64,000 nt of DNA from Harmothoe impar (taxonomy: Eukaryota; Annelida; Polychaeta; Phyllodocida; Polynoidae), in contig OX381717.1 of assembly GCA_947462335.1 (NCBI GenBank), forward strand, positions 47,721,523 to 47,785,522. The letters run 5' to 3'. This document shows, piece after piece, positions 18,877 to 30,568 of this stretch (positions are counted from its first letter, which is position 1; each line of letters opens with the position of its first letter). The position numbers were made by a program, and so were the translations under genes. The notes beneath the pieces are model-generated. The model was given only the letters and a program-made list of their open reading frames with translations. It was not told the DNA's origin and searched no databases.

Positions 18877-19136
18877 AGCCCTTTAAAGGCCGCATAGTAC
18901 TTTAATGCCCTTTTGTCAGCATGATGCATAAATGCAGCCCTCGTAAGTGAGTACTAGTAGCTCACCAGGGTTGCATTTATGCAGCATGCGACTATGCAGG
19001 ATTGATTCACTCCCGAAGGATCAACATGCATGAATGCAGCCTTGGCGAGTATACTCATCAGGGCTGCATTCATGCATCATTACAAATGCCGACGAATGGC
19101 GTAATATAGTAAAACAGTATGCAGCCCTTAAAGCAC
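18877..19136. repeat. NPR copy 10
   Basis: Well-formed copy: left arm CCCTTTAAAGGCCGCATAGT, two hairpins (CTCGTAAGTGAG and GGCGAGTATACTCATC), reverse core, right arm GCAGCCCTTAAAG. Confidence 0.85.
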
Positions 19137-20460
19137 TAGGCAAAAAACAAGCAGTGACCAATCGACAAAGGGGTCATCTTCAACGTCTGGCTTCTTTTCA
19201 AGCAGAAAACTTGCGAGTTGAGATATGGTAGTAACCTACTGAGTGGCATCAAGGTTATCATCAGTCTGGTTTTGTTATTGGAGCTACTCTTTTTGGTTCC
19301 TCTCCGACAGGAGAACTGACCGAATAGGGATGGCGAAACTCCCAAAGCCAGACTCTCAAAGGGTCAAAAGCCTCAGTGTGCACTGTTTCAATATGACTGC
19401 ATGCATCATATAGCTATATAGACATATAACACCATGCACGTATAAGATACGAGTGACACAGTTTATGTAAAAATTCGCCGCAGTGAAAATGGCTGTCACT
19501 CTACAGTTGTTTCTTCCATACACTGCCTGGGCCACAAATATGGTTATCTGGACTTTTATACTAGCAATGCATGGTATCGTATCCCGATATACACAATGTA
19601 TGACTTATTTTGTATTACCCGTCGGGTATAAAGCATTTTAAAGACATAAAGAACATAGCACCCCCCCCCCCGACACATACCCACGTTTTAAAGCAGTGTA
19701 TATATCACACCCTGGAGAGGTAGGGTGCATGGTTTTATAGAATAATTCATAAAGCTCACGTCCACACCCATAACATGGAGTGATCCATGAGAAGGGCTCA
19801 TGCAACCCTCCTGCTCTTATAGACTTGTCACTGCCTCTTACTAAAGTATGGATGTATAAACACTATATCCATTAGACTTGTCATTGTCACTTAGTATAGG
19901 CCTACATACTGCAGCACTTAGACTTGCCAATGTCCCTTATACATAGTTACATTTATCATGGACTGATTCATCTGAATACATGTAGTTGTGATGGGAGACT
20001 TGAGGACAAGGGACAGCAATTTAAGTTGAGTGTGAACAGATTTTGGTTCCCACGGTATAAGGCATATCAAATCCGCTGAGTGCCAAGAAAAAGAAATTGG
20101 CAGAGTATTTGGGTAGGGTAAATATATTTTAATACTGTTTTTAGGGTTGAAGGTAAATGATGTTAGTTATTTTTCATCTATTGTGGGCAATTTGAGACTG
20201 CTGAATTATCATTTCTCTCCAAGGCCCAAAAAAGACTGAAGGTAGGGCCAAAACCGAAGGGTACGTCGGATTACCTAAACACAACTTTTTTTAGGGCTAT
20301 AAATTATGTATGGAAATCAAAATGAAATAAAATAAACAGCTCAAACATAACCGGCAGGGCCAAAAGCACCAGCTTGGGCACATCTGCAGCCTGCCCCAAA
20401 CTCCAAGCCGTTTACCACCATACTTAGAGCCTCCAGCACTCCTCCAGCACTCACTAAACC
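19137..20460. other. Unannotated intergenic DNA
   Basis: No gene recognised. A short run of 10 C lies near 19660. Short open frames show no family signature. Confidence 0.3.
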
Positions 20461-20487
20461 ACAGCTTGGAGAGTGACACCAGGTCAC

Positions 20488-20600
20488 ATGATGTGGGTCA
20501 CATGACCCCCGGGGGTCACGTGATTGGTAATGGCTGCCACCTGGCGGGCACCACGTGCAACAACATGGCTGACCTCCACTCCCAGAACCCACCGCGGTCC
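20488..20600. promoter_or_regulatory. Promoter-like island: CACGTG box, inverted CCAAT, CTCF-like site
   Basis: GTCACGTGA (20515-20523) runs straight into ATTGG, an inverted CCAAT. Minus-strand CCGCCAGGTGGCAG (20534-20547) fits the vertebrate CTCF core. ATGGCTGCC and ATGGCTGACC start short frames just downstream on the plus strand, but neither continues as a clear exon. Confidence 0.4.
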
Positions 20601-21106
20601 TGACCCCAACCAAGATTTGTTTTCTTTTCTTTTCTTTCTTCTAAACTTCATTGGTCTTTTTTTTAAATTATCATATCAAATTGGATCTGGTTTATACAGA
20701 CCCTTCCAACATTTTTGTATCTATTTCAGTTTCTTACTTTTTTTTCTTCTCTTGTGTTTATACTTATTCAGTTTTATATTTTAATGCTTCCTACTTTAGT
20801 GGGTACCTTGGCTACTATTAACCTGTGGTTAGAATGCCAGCTTACACTGGGTAGGTGTTTGATGGTGATTAAAAAAGGACAGAACAGAGAGTTGATGTGG
20901 ATCCATAATCTCTTTTCATTTTAACCCTTTGATCTCATAAAACCAGGTTCAATCACATATTTGGAGAAGGGAAACCACATAATGCTCAATTTGATATTAT
21001 CATTTTGGTGATGCACCATACTTTGTTGCGCTATCTTATAAATATCAAAAGTATAATAGAACATGTTGTACATAAACGGATGTACATACATGTCAATTGT
21101 ATACAT

Positions 21107-21628
21107 AACACATGCACTTATACACAGTGCAGACTGTAGGTCTCACACATGCACTTACACACAGTGCAGACTGTAGGTCTCACACATGCACTTATACACA
21201 GTGCAGACTGTAGGTCTCACACATGCACTTATAGACAGTGCAGACTGTAGGTCTCACACATGCACTTATAGACAGTGCAGACTGTAGGTCTCACACATGC
21301 ACTTATACACAGTGCAGACTGTAGGTCTCACACATGCACTTATACACAGTGCAGACTGTAGGTCTCACACATGCACTTATACACAGTGCAGACTGTAGGT
21401 CTCACACATGCACTTATACACAGTGCAGACTGTAGGTCTCACACATGCACTTATACACAGTGCAGACTGTAGGTCTCACACATGCACTTATACACAGTGC
21501 AGACTGTAGGTCTCACACATGCACTTATAGTCAGTGCAGACAGTAGGGCTCATACATGTCCTCATAAACAGTGCAGACTGTAGGTCTCACACATGTCCTC
21601 ATAGACAGTGCACACTATAGGTCTCACA
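21107..21628. repeat. 37-bp minisatellite, about 14 units
   Basis: Unit built on CACATGCACTTATACACAG and TGCAGACTGTAGGTCTCA repeated with 37-bp period. The central units are nearly identical and the last three are diverged. Non-coding, probably length-variable. Confidence 0.9.
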
Positions 21629-22200
21629 CACACGTGTACTTATTTACATGGGGTCTGACACAGTTTCCTCCTGTTTGATGAAACAGACATGGGTCTTGTT
21701 AACGTCAGTTCTTGACGTTATATAAACCGTCAGAGCTCTGACTCTTACCAACGCTACACAATGGTTATTTGACCCCTACCCCGTCCCCCAGCTAAGGTCT
21801 GCAGTATTTATGATAGGTTCCATATGATATAATAGGCAGTATAGGCATTGTATTGGTACAGAGGTAACATTATATCAACAATTACTGGACATTATCAACA
21901 CATGTAGTCCCTTTTTTACCTGATTGCAAAGCTATTCCTACACCTTTTTTTTGTAGAAAACTTCTCTGTGATAGATATTGGGTAGAAGAAAGACATCTTG
22001 GCATTTTTTCCTTTTACATGCCTACTATTTAGAAAAATGTGTTTTCTGAGGCGAGGACATCTGAAAACTTCCAAAATAAGTCTTGTGCTCATTATAACAA
22101 ATAAGATCATTCCTAAAGAAAATAAACCCAAAGCCATCCCTAAAAATCCCTCCCGAGGAAAATTCCCTTAATAATCAACCAAAAATGCACCAATTCTTTC
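21629..22200. other. Unannotated intergenic DNA
   Basis: Contains a small palindrome AACGTCAGTTCTTGACGTT near 21700. No gene seen. Confidence 0.3.
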
Positions 22201-22221
22201 AAAAATCACCCATTTTCTCAC

Positions 22222-22337
22222 CTGAGGTCCACGAGGGGCACAGGCCGGTTGCGGACAGCGGTAGCGGCAGTAGTTCGGGTGCGGCACCGCCTCCGGAGAA
22301 TGGGCGGGGACCCGTAGAGATTCTGCACCTCGAGCAT
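22222..22337 (-). CDS. Possible first coding exon (weak)
   Basis: On the minus strand an ATG at 22337 opens a 38-codon frame in a GC-rich stretch and runs into a good splice donor, CAG|GTGAGA, whose GT is at 22221-22220. The peptide is Arg/Thr-rich and unrecognised. A second minus frame (22168-22494) overlaps it. Support is only the GC rise, the ATG and the donor; no downstream exon was found. Confidence 0.2.
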
Positions 22338-22494
22338 GCCGCTGCCTGTATCCGTATCTATGGTAACACACACGCAGTACATCCGGGTAGCTTCCTCCAG
22401 ACCACCTCACCTCCTCCAGTAACAGCCTTAAGCAGGGATGATCCTTAATAGAGTAAGATCCTGGTAAGATCACTGCATAGAACCCGCCGGACAA

Positions 22495-23261
22495 GACTTG
22501 GCCGGACCAGAGCGAACTAACTCGATTCGTTGACCGAGATGGGTCTGGTCACAATTTGGTTTTGCGGGGGAAATCTAGGCATCATTGTCTCAGATAAGGA
22601 GATTGTTGACTCCCACGTAAAGAGTTAGGAGTGCGAAAGTGGCTTGGCTGACATTTTAGTATTAGCTTGATGCAGCCACTTCAAACTAAGGCATATCACC
22701 TGGCTGCATAATCCTAGCATTTCAGTGCAAATTATCATCCAAAGTATGGTCCTTGTGGCTCAGTCCATCCTGTTAATTCAGTCCCGAAGTTGGGATACAT
22801 TTTGTATGACTGCCACTGGAGATGAACAACAGAGCAATATCAGCTGTCCTGTGTCAATTCTACTAACACTGCAAGCCTATCCAGCTGAATAATCTGTAGT
22901 GTAGACCACACTTAAAGGCCCAACTCTTGCTGCCCCTCTAGCAAGAGCCAGAATGAAGCAAGGACCTGTACTTTGGGCCTTATATAGGGTCGATGGTTTA
23001 ACAAATCCTCAGTCGATTCAGCGACTACCCGTCAACTGACCTATAAATCCAACGCGTCAATCCTTCGTTAGTTAATCATATCACTCGGTGTCGGTAATGA
23101 TAATACGGTGACCGACATAGTTAGTGGTGGATCCCCGAGGGATGTCAAATTGTCAATGCTGTGTTTTGGATGCACCCCCTGTAGCCTGACTGACATCTCA
23201 CTGAAATCAATAACAGACATATCACCTGCTGCTCCTGCACATGGTGACTGATGGCTGGGTA
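22495..23261. other. Unannotated intergenic DNA
   Basis: No gene or repeat family recognised. Confidence 0.3.
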
Positions 23262-23503
23262 TAACCCTTTAAGGACAACCTAGTGCTTTAATGCATTTCT
23301 GTTGGTATGATTCATGAATGCAGCACTGGCAAGTAAATGGTGCATTCATACATCATGCCAATCCTGCAGGGTTGATACACTCCTGAAGAGTTGGCTTGAT
23401 GCACCAAGGCAGTGCAGGCGAGTTATTCGCCAGCACTGCATTGGGGCATCATTAAGACAAATTACATGAAGCCTTGCGCTATCATGTCATCATTAAAGGG
23501 TTA
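23262..23503. repeat. NPR copy 11
   Basis: Ends are TATAACCCTTTAAGG and TTAAAGGGTTATA, so the usual TTAA is replaced symmetrically. Reverse core GGTTGATACACTCC. The second hairpin is GGCAGTGCAGGCGAG/TTCGCCAGCACTGC. Confidence 0.85.
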
Positions 23504-24242
23504 TACACGAGTCGATAGATGGCTCTCACTGGTATATCATCTGAACCAAACTCATAAAGCTCTCAGCAAAGCAGGCGTTCTTCCTGCTTGTATTTTGACT
23601 CCAGCTTTGGTACTGAATGTATCAAATTGGACACAGTGTGGTATCCATGCTTTTTCTATTCCCTTTGATGTAAATACTGCGTTTTGCGTTGCTGCCCAGT
23701 ACAATATCATTCCCCTTTGGAATATATCAACCAAAGCAGCTATTCTTCATCTAAGGAAATATCCTTACAAAGGTATACTAGCAGCTGAATTTATATTCCA
23801 CATGGCATTGTTGCATACACGTAGTAATCCAACCTCATTCCAAAAGGTGCCTAGTATTACAACCAGCATCCAGTATCCAGCAATCCCTGAGCCTCTCTGA
23901 GCCAATCCTAAAATAGTGAGAGTATAACAGTACAGCATCGACTACTATGTATGTATAATAGTGTACACATGGGAGGGGCACACTGACCGTCCAGAGTCCA
24001 TATGAGGAGCTACTCTCCCTTGTGCTTCTATACAGTATACACTGGCGCAGTCCATTAGAGCAACTCAGGGTGGGTCAGTCCAGACAATGAGCCACTCAAG
24101 CCTGAGTCAATCCAGAATCCATTTGACGAGTTATATCATACCCCAAGTGGAGCAACTCCAGAGCAGCTCAGAATAGTGGAGAGGCTGAATTAGCCTCTTG
24201 TGGCTGAGTCCATTTCAGCATGGAGGCTAAATCCCAATATTA
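23504..24242. other. Unannotated intergenic DNA
   Basis: A 144-codon open frame from ATG 23466 to 23900 begins inside NPR copy 11 and has no recognisable domain; treated as chance. From 23980 on, GAGCTACTC-like words recur loosely. Confidence 0.3.
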
Positions 24243-24438
24243 TTAACCCTTTAGGAACAGCATGCTGCCTTAAATAGCAACATTTGTAATTTATCATGAT
24301 GCACCAGTGGTGATAACTGTAGGGTCGGCATGATGCATGAATGCAGCCCTGGCGAGTAGACTCGCCAGGGATGCATTCATGCATTATGACGACCAGGGGC
24401 ACAGCACATTAAAGCACTAAGCTGTCCTTAAAGGGTTA
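24243..24438. repeat. NPR copy 12, near-perfect second hairpin
   Basis: The second hairpin (about 24328-24392) retains long matched arms GCATGAATGCAGCCCTGGCG and its complement around AGTAGACT. The first hairpin is deleted. Ends TTAACCCTTTAGG and CCTTAAAGGGTTA. Confidence 0.85.
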
Positions 24439-25161
24439 CCAACGGCAGGTGTCCTGTGTGAGCGCCTCCCTCTCTGAGTCAACACCCCTGAGGCCAGCTT
24501 TCAGCACTGAGTGAGCAGCTCATAACCCTATACAACGTGCAGCAAGAAATTAATATGTGTTTTGCAGCAAGAAATTGATATTTTTGGCTGTTCTGGTCTA
24601 TACTGTTGGCAGTATCCTCTGTATTAAAGGGTTTCTAGGTTCTCATATACCTCCATATGATTCTAATTCAAGTAATGAAAGTGAGTCTGACCTATTGGAA
24701 AGCAAATTAGATTGCTCAAAAGAATAGCTAGCGGACTTCTGTTTGTTAGAGGTACTGGTATTTGGAACTTGAAGTCACAGGGAGAAGCCCCTGAAGACGT
24801 CTATCCTTGTTTTACTCAAGCAGTGTTCTCATCACAGAACTCACAGTTGCAAGGTTCTCGATAATGTGACAGTATTCAGAACAAGTCTGGACCCTTGGTG
24901 ACAGTATGGCTTCAAGCCTAAGACATACGCATATTGTAGTACGTAATATCCTAGTTTCCATGATGAAATCAGGAAATTGCAATAATATCAAAGGTACTGG
25001 TATATTTAGAGCTCCAACATGAATGCTATCCTCAGTGCCACAAGGCACGTTTTAAAACAGTTGTGTTGATGAGAGAGTGGCCTCCCATACTTGTGTTTCA
25101 CTCGGCCTCTACACATGTACACCAGTTGGCCACACAATACCATCACTGTTTTCAATGGGAC
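24439..25161. other. Unannotated intergenic DNA
   Basis: No gene or repeat family recognised. Confidence 0.3.
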
Positions 25162-25402
25162 TATAACCCTCTATGGATAGCACCATTCTAAAAAGAAAAT
25201 GTCATAATTAACCCTATTGTTGCTTTGATGCATGAATGCAGCTCCAGCGCGAAATAATGCAGAACGGGGTTGATACACTCACAAAAGGGTTGGTATATGA
25301 TGCACCAATAGAACGACAGTGGTTAACACACCAGCATTTCATTGGTGTATCATGATTTAAAGGAATGATGCCTTGATGCATCGTGCTGTCATTGAAGGAG
25401 TA
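25162..25402. repeat. NPR copy 13, diverged
   Basis: Left arm ATAACCCTCTATGGATAGC, reverse core GGGTTGATACACTC, arm ATGATGCACCAAT matched by ATTGGTGTATCAT, right arm GCTGTCATTGAAGG. Confidence 0.7.
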
Positions 25403-25549
25403 TGGAATACATCCGATTTTAATACACACATCAATAGACTTTCATGTGGCCCAGGGTGAAAAAAACACTCAAATATTCATAACGCCAGCTGGCACTGGAA
25501 TAATTTAATCATCTCTTCAATACCACAGATTTCAACATGTTGACATTGA

Positions 25550-25811
25550 TTGACCCCTTTAAGGGCCGCATATCACTTTAATGTGCAGTGTCCTTGATGC
25601 ATAATTGTACCACAGGCGATAGTTTATTTGTTAGAGCTGCATTCAAACATCGTGACAACCTCTTCAGGAATGGATCGAACCCGTAGGGTCGTCATGATGC
25701 ATGAATGCAGTCCTGGCGAGTCTACTCGCCAGGGCTACATTCATACATCATGACGACCAAGTACAATGATCTGACACATTTGGGCACGATGCGGCCCTTA
25801 AAGGGGTTTAA
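25550..25811. repeat. NPR copy 14
   Basis: Left arm CCCCTTTAAGGGCCGCAT, forward core GGATCGAACCCGTAGGG, well-kept second hairpin GTCCTGGCGAGT/ACTCGCCAGGGC, right arm ATGCGGCCCTTAAAGGGG. Confidence 0.85.
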
Positions 25812-26741
25812 ATAGCTTTTGTTACAGACCTTTGGCTGGGGATGTCACATGTATAATAGATCTAGGTGTGTCTCGATAATGATACCTATTTGGATGGTTC
25901 AATAATCAGAGATGGGACTGGGGATTTCCCATATGGGAACTTCACAATTTTAATACGCCACCAATTTTGGAACCTTTCCCAAATCTTCCACCCTCCCACC
26001 CCACTAGCCGGGGGTGCGATGGGGGGGGGGGGGATAGGTGATATCACATGTATTTTTACTTAGTCAGCCCATGTTACATTTACCGGTAGTAGGAAGACTG
26101 GAAATGATTAACAAAACAAAACAAAAACACTTCTCAAACAAAAACAAACAGCAAACACAATCCTTTCTGTGTCTCTAGTAATTACTCCAAGGTGCCCTAT
26201 AAGCGTCAGCAGAGGCCTCCCGGAGCCTCAACAACGACCTCCTCCAGGGCCTACCACATGGCATTATGAGGTGCTTAAGAAGGTATATACACACCCACAC
26301 CCACCTCAGAGTCTCCTGTAGGCACCATTATCTTGGTACACACAGCATTGTGTGCTGGAGGTTTCATATACATCACAACAGACTCAACTCCTGTGAGTAA
26401 CACACCATATGCTGCTGGTGCTGCTGTATGCTATAAGGGGTTGATATAAGAGACTCTGAGTGGTACCTCCACCCCTAAGGTTGTTAACTATGGCTGTGCC
26501 TGCTATAAGCGTCAGGCGTAGCTGAGTCTCTTGTAGGTGATAATTGTCACTGTTGTGTCTCACGTAGGCATCAGATAATATTGTAAGGTCACCGCCAAGA
26601 ACGCGTGGCTATTGTTAGATTTCCTAATCAGACGTCGGAAATCACTGTTAGATCTCCTATAAAGGTGTCAGAATTTAAGTACTGTTTCTTTCCTAGGCAT
26701 TCACGGTAGTACATGTAGTAACTGATCTTTAATTATAGGGG

Positions 26742-26957
26742 TACCGTAAAACCTCGCGTATAAGCCTAACTTGCGTATAAGCCGCACCCCGAGTTTGGGC
26801 CGACCCTACAAGCCGCACCGCCGATCCGATTATGGTGACTCCTAGTACTGTACCATAGTGGCATAAACTCGCGTATAAGCCGCACCCTGAGCCTGGGCCG
26901 ATCCTATAAGCCGCACCGCCGATCTGATTCGCGTACTAGCCGCGGCTTTCACGGTAA
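26742..26957. mobile_element. MITE-like element, TACCGTA ends, TATAAGCCGCACC core
   Basis: Starts TACCGTAAAACC and ends with the complement of TACCGTGAAAGCC. Inside, GCGTATAAGCCGCACC recurs four times in variant form, so the element is internally duplicated. No coding capacity. Confidence 0.65.
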
Positions 26958-27004
26958 TCACCGATCTCCTATATAAGTACGGGTAATCAGTAATATAACT
27001 AGTA

Positions 27005-27400
27005 GTATAGACGTCAGTAATCATTGAAAGATCTCCTAAAGGCGTCAGTAGTTACAGTTATATCAGATATAGAAGTCAGTAATCACTGAAAGATATCCTA
27101 TGGGCGTCAGTAGTTACAGCTATATCAGATATAGACGTCAGTATTGAAGCACTGAAAGATCTCCTATAGGCGTCAGTAATTACAGCTATATCAGATATAG
27201 ACGTCAGTAAGCACTGAAAGATCTCCTATAGGCGTCAGTAATTACAGCTATATCAGATATAGACGTCAGTAAGCACTGAAAGATCTCCTATAGGCGTCAG
27301 TAGTAGCTGTTAAATAAGATATAGCCTCAGTTATCACTGAAAGATCTCCTACAGGCGTCAGTAGTTACTTATGGATCTCCTAAACGTATCAGTAGTTAAT
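27005..27400. repeat. 62-bp minisatellite with GACGTCAGTA and GATCTCCTATAGGCG
   Basis: About six units with a 62-bp period, two of them identical (27147-27300 region). Looser relatives of its GGCGTCAG and GATCTCCTA words extend from about 26200 to 27440. Each unit has a GACGTCAG, close to a CRE. Confidence 0.85.
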
Positions 27401-28149
27401 CCTACTGGCGTCAGTAGTACAATGTAGTAGTAACTGCTACATCTCCTATACACATGTAATTGTTGGGTATATATACCTTAATAGTCAAGAAGTATTCCTG
27501 TATCTTCCACAGGTGTAAGTGAGACTGGGGGTAGATCGATTGTACGACACAACTGCTAAATGTTTCAGGAATAAGATTCAATAAGCAGACATTAACAGCA
27601 GTATTGTACATGCTTTCTTTTCACAAGATTCCATGAGGGTATAGACCAACAGTAGAGGACTCCATACACTGTATTACAGTGTCCAATACCAGTATCACTT
27701 GGTTGTCTGTGACAGGGTGCTTCACTATGAGAGTCAACCAATAATCCAAGTAAGCGGTGGTCGTCAGTTCCTTCTCCTTGTACACAAGGGTCTGCAAGCA
27801 GGCAATGAGGATGGCAGTCACCGCCAACATCCAATCACTCCCAGTCCCAGTAGTACCCACAGCACTGATCTATAACAACAGTAAATCCGCTGTCTAGACA
27901 CTCCAAATGCCATCCTACAGACCCTTAAACACTGGCGCCATACTGGGTTGTCTAGACATGTCTTGTAGCATCTAGAGGCGTCAGGAGCGGCGCCAGGGAC
28001 CCTTATAGTGGCGTCAGGAGGCCTTACTGCTCCCCTGCCTGGCGAGGCTGTACTGGCGCCGTGCTGGCGCCGGGCGGTCTGAGTGTCTGCGTGGGGGGGC
28101 GTCACTAGGAACCAGCAGCACGCCACATGACGGGAGCTGCTCCTCTAGT
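27401..28149. other. Intergenic DNA with GC-rich patch near 28.0 kb
   Basis: 27960-28120 is GC-rich with repeated GGCGCC words. No gene recognised. Confidence 0.3.
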
Positions 28150-28159
28150 GCTGGTACCC

Positions 28160-28610
28160 GGCCTACTGAGTCACTCCGAGCAGCTGCTCTCCAGGCAGAG
28201 ACTTAGGGGATATGTACTCACTCTGAGCTACTCCCCAGGCTGAGACTTAGGGGATATCTACTCACTCTGAGGTGCTCTCCATGCAGAGACTTAGGGGATA
28301 TGTACTCACTCCGAGCAGCTCTCCAGGCAGAGACTTAGGGGTGATATGTACTCACTCTGAGCTGCTCCCCAGGCCGAGACCTTGAGGGTTATATACTCAC
28401 TCTGAGCTGTTCTCCAGGCCGAGACTTTAGGGGTTATATACGCACTCTGAGTTGCTTTCCAGGCAGAGACTTTAGGGGGCATGTACTCACTCGGAGCTGC
28501 TCTCCAGACCATCTCTACAGGCGGGGACTTTGGGGGATATGTACTCAGTCTGAGCTACACTCATGGCCGAGACACTAGGGTTTGTGTACTCACTCTGAGC
28601 TACTGTCCAT
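28160..28610. repeat. 44-bp minisatellite, about 10 units
   Basis: Unit TACTCACTCTGAGCTGCTC, then TCCAGGCAGAGACTTAGGGG, period near 44 bp with small indels. Decayed units continue to about 28850. Confidence 0.85.
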
Positions 28611-29002
28611 AAAAAACTATATATATGTTGATAAACTCCGTATGAGCTACCTGGTACTCTCCATTAGTCTATGTAAGACACTCACACTTAGTTATATATT
28701 TTATAATATACTCACTCAGAGCTACTCTGTACTACATACACATTCTTTGGGGGTATATTCACTCCTTGATGCAATAGGAACCATACATGAGCTACTCCTC
28801 ATAAAATATTTCGTTATATACTCAGTTTGAGCTTCTCTCCGGATAGACTGAATGTCTTATCAAATCTGCTTCTCTTTTCATAGACAGACATTCTGGTGTG
28901 ACATTACTCATGATCACAGATATAATATAATGGCAAATGAGGAGGCACAACAACCCTGATAGTAAAAATCTAGCGTGTGATCCTAATCACAAAAGACTCA
29001 GG

Positions 29003-29330
29003 GTGTGAGTGTATAGTGTGTGTGAATGTGTTTAGTGTGTGTGTATAATGTGTGTATAGTGTGTGTGTGGTGTGTGTGTATGGTGTGTGTGTATAGTGTG
29101 TATGTATGGTGTGTGTGTATGGTGTATGTGTATAGTGTGTGTGTGTATAGTGTGTGTGTGTATGGTGTGTGTGCATGGTGTGTGTGTATAGTGTGTGTAT
29201 GGTGTGTGTGTATAGTGTGTGTGTATGGTGTGTGTGTATGGTGTGTGTATGGTGTGTGTGTATGGTGTGTGTGTATAGTGTGTGTATGGTGTGTGTGTAT
29301 AGTGTGTGTGTGTATGGTGTGTGTGTATAC
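29003..29330. repeat. GT-rich microsatellite
   Basis: Interrupted TGTGTGTATGG/TGTGTATAG repeats over about 330 bp. Long open frames on both strands here are artefacts of the repeat. Confidence 0.95.
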
Positions 29331-29371
29331 ATACCCTTGCCCCTGCTCCTTAGGAGTGTCATTGGTATCTT

Positions 29372-30568
29372 ATTTATTGACCCAGGGGCACTACTGTGCC
29401 TCAGGGTCTTATACGACGCTTCTGCACACAATTTAAGACATTTTTCCCATCACTTGTACCTCAAATAATTCTGCAAGTAAAGCTTACTGCTAAACAAATG
29501 TCACTGTTTTATGATCTGCTGATAAATGCCCGTCTCCCCATGCAACTATTGCGAATGTGGGTTTCTTCAAATGCTCAAAAATGGCATTTTAAAAACTGTC
29601 ACTTTTGGCTTTTTTTGCACAAATTTCTTTAACATTGCTGGTATAGGGAAAACCTCCCTCTGATGTCCTCCCCCATAGTGTTGAGCCCATAGAGTTCCAT
29701 GTTAAAGCACCCAGGAACGCTTTTTTGAGACGGTATATGAGACGCTTTGTGACTACCTCCCTTTGAGGTTGTTTTTTTTAAATATTTTTTTGAATATATA
29801 TATATTTTTTTTTTTTTAATATTTTTTTTTTGAGTTTTTTTCCTCCCCTTGTGACTACCTCCCTCTTACAGAAATATCCTGTCCACATCTCAGCAGGTTA
29901 ATGAGATATCAGGTATTTATTCTGACTGTCATCAGGGCGGCCTGTTGACAAAAGCTGAAAAAATTATCTTTATTTCGATAACATATGAAGAGAAGTACAG
30001 ATAGTCTTTTTTTCTCCAGGTCATATGATGTAGGCCTACTGCCCCGTGCCTCCTCCCCTCTCCCACCCCCCCCCCCCTCCACCTCTCCCCTGGGTCACAC
30101 GTGATACCAATCGCCTATACCATTCATTCTGATTCTGATTATTAAAGTATCACTATTTTGGTCTCGATTTTCGTCCACACATCTCTTCCCACGCCATCTT
30201 GGTCTAACAAAAAGCGTCTCACCTTGCTAAAAATCAGATCTACCATAGGTTTAACACTAAATGCCGAAATCGACGAAATGTCTACAGCAGTACTTTGATG
30301 TTTGTCTACAGTGAGGAAAAAATTATGTTTTTTGGATAGGTCTACTTTGGCAATTTTTTTCAGGGGGTTCCAGTAGGGGCACAAGAATGTTTCTTGCATC
30401 ACTGGGTAGGAAAACACTTCAATTATCCGATTTTGTGTACTTCTGATCAATGGGCCTAATGTTTCTATGATAAATTTGGAAAATGAAAAAAAAAAGAATT
30501 CCCCTGAAAAACGTCTCACAGAGGCGTCGCATAAGACTCTAGGAGCAAGGCTCCCTGAGTCAATAATT
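29372..30568. mobile_element. 1.2-kb inverted-repeat element, non-autonomous
   Basis: The left end TTATTGACCCAGGGGCACT, followed by CAGGGTCTTATACGACGC, is matched in reverse at the right end (GCGTCGCATAAGACTC, then CCCTGAGTCAATAA). The interior has T-rich stretches and GCGTCTCAC words also seen at 62905. One minus-strand frame of 126 codons (30142-30519) has no recognisable domain. Confidence 0.55.

Noticed and set aside
23412..23900. Plus-strand frame of 162 codons
   Set aside because: Starts at a GTG inside an NPR repeat; no recognisable domain or exon signals. Kept only as a note.
26179..26280. Exon-like stretch with good acceptor and AAG|GTATAT donor
   Set aside because: Its words (CCTATAAGCGTCAG) belong to the surrounding degenerate minisatellite, so the exon signals are likely coincidental.
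28970..29468. Long open frames on both strands (His/Thr-rich and Cys/Val-rich)
   Set aside because: They are translations of a GT microsatellite and have no independent support.
30142..30519. Minus-strand frame of 126 codons inside the 1.2-kb inverted-end element
   Set aside because: No transposase motif or known domain; it could be a relic but cannot be supported.
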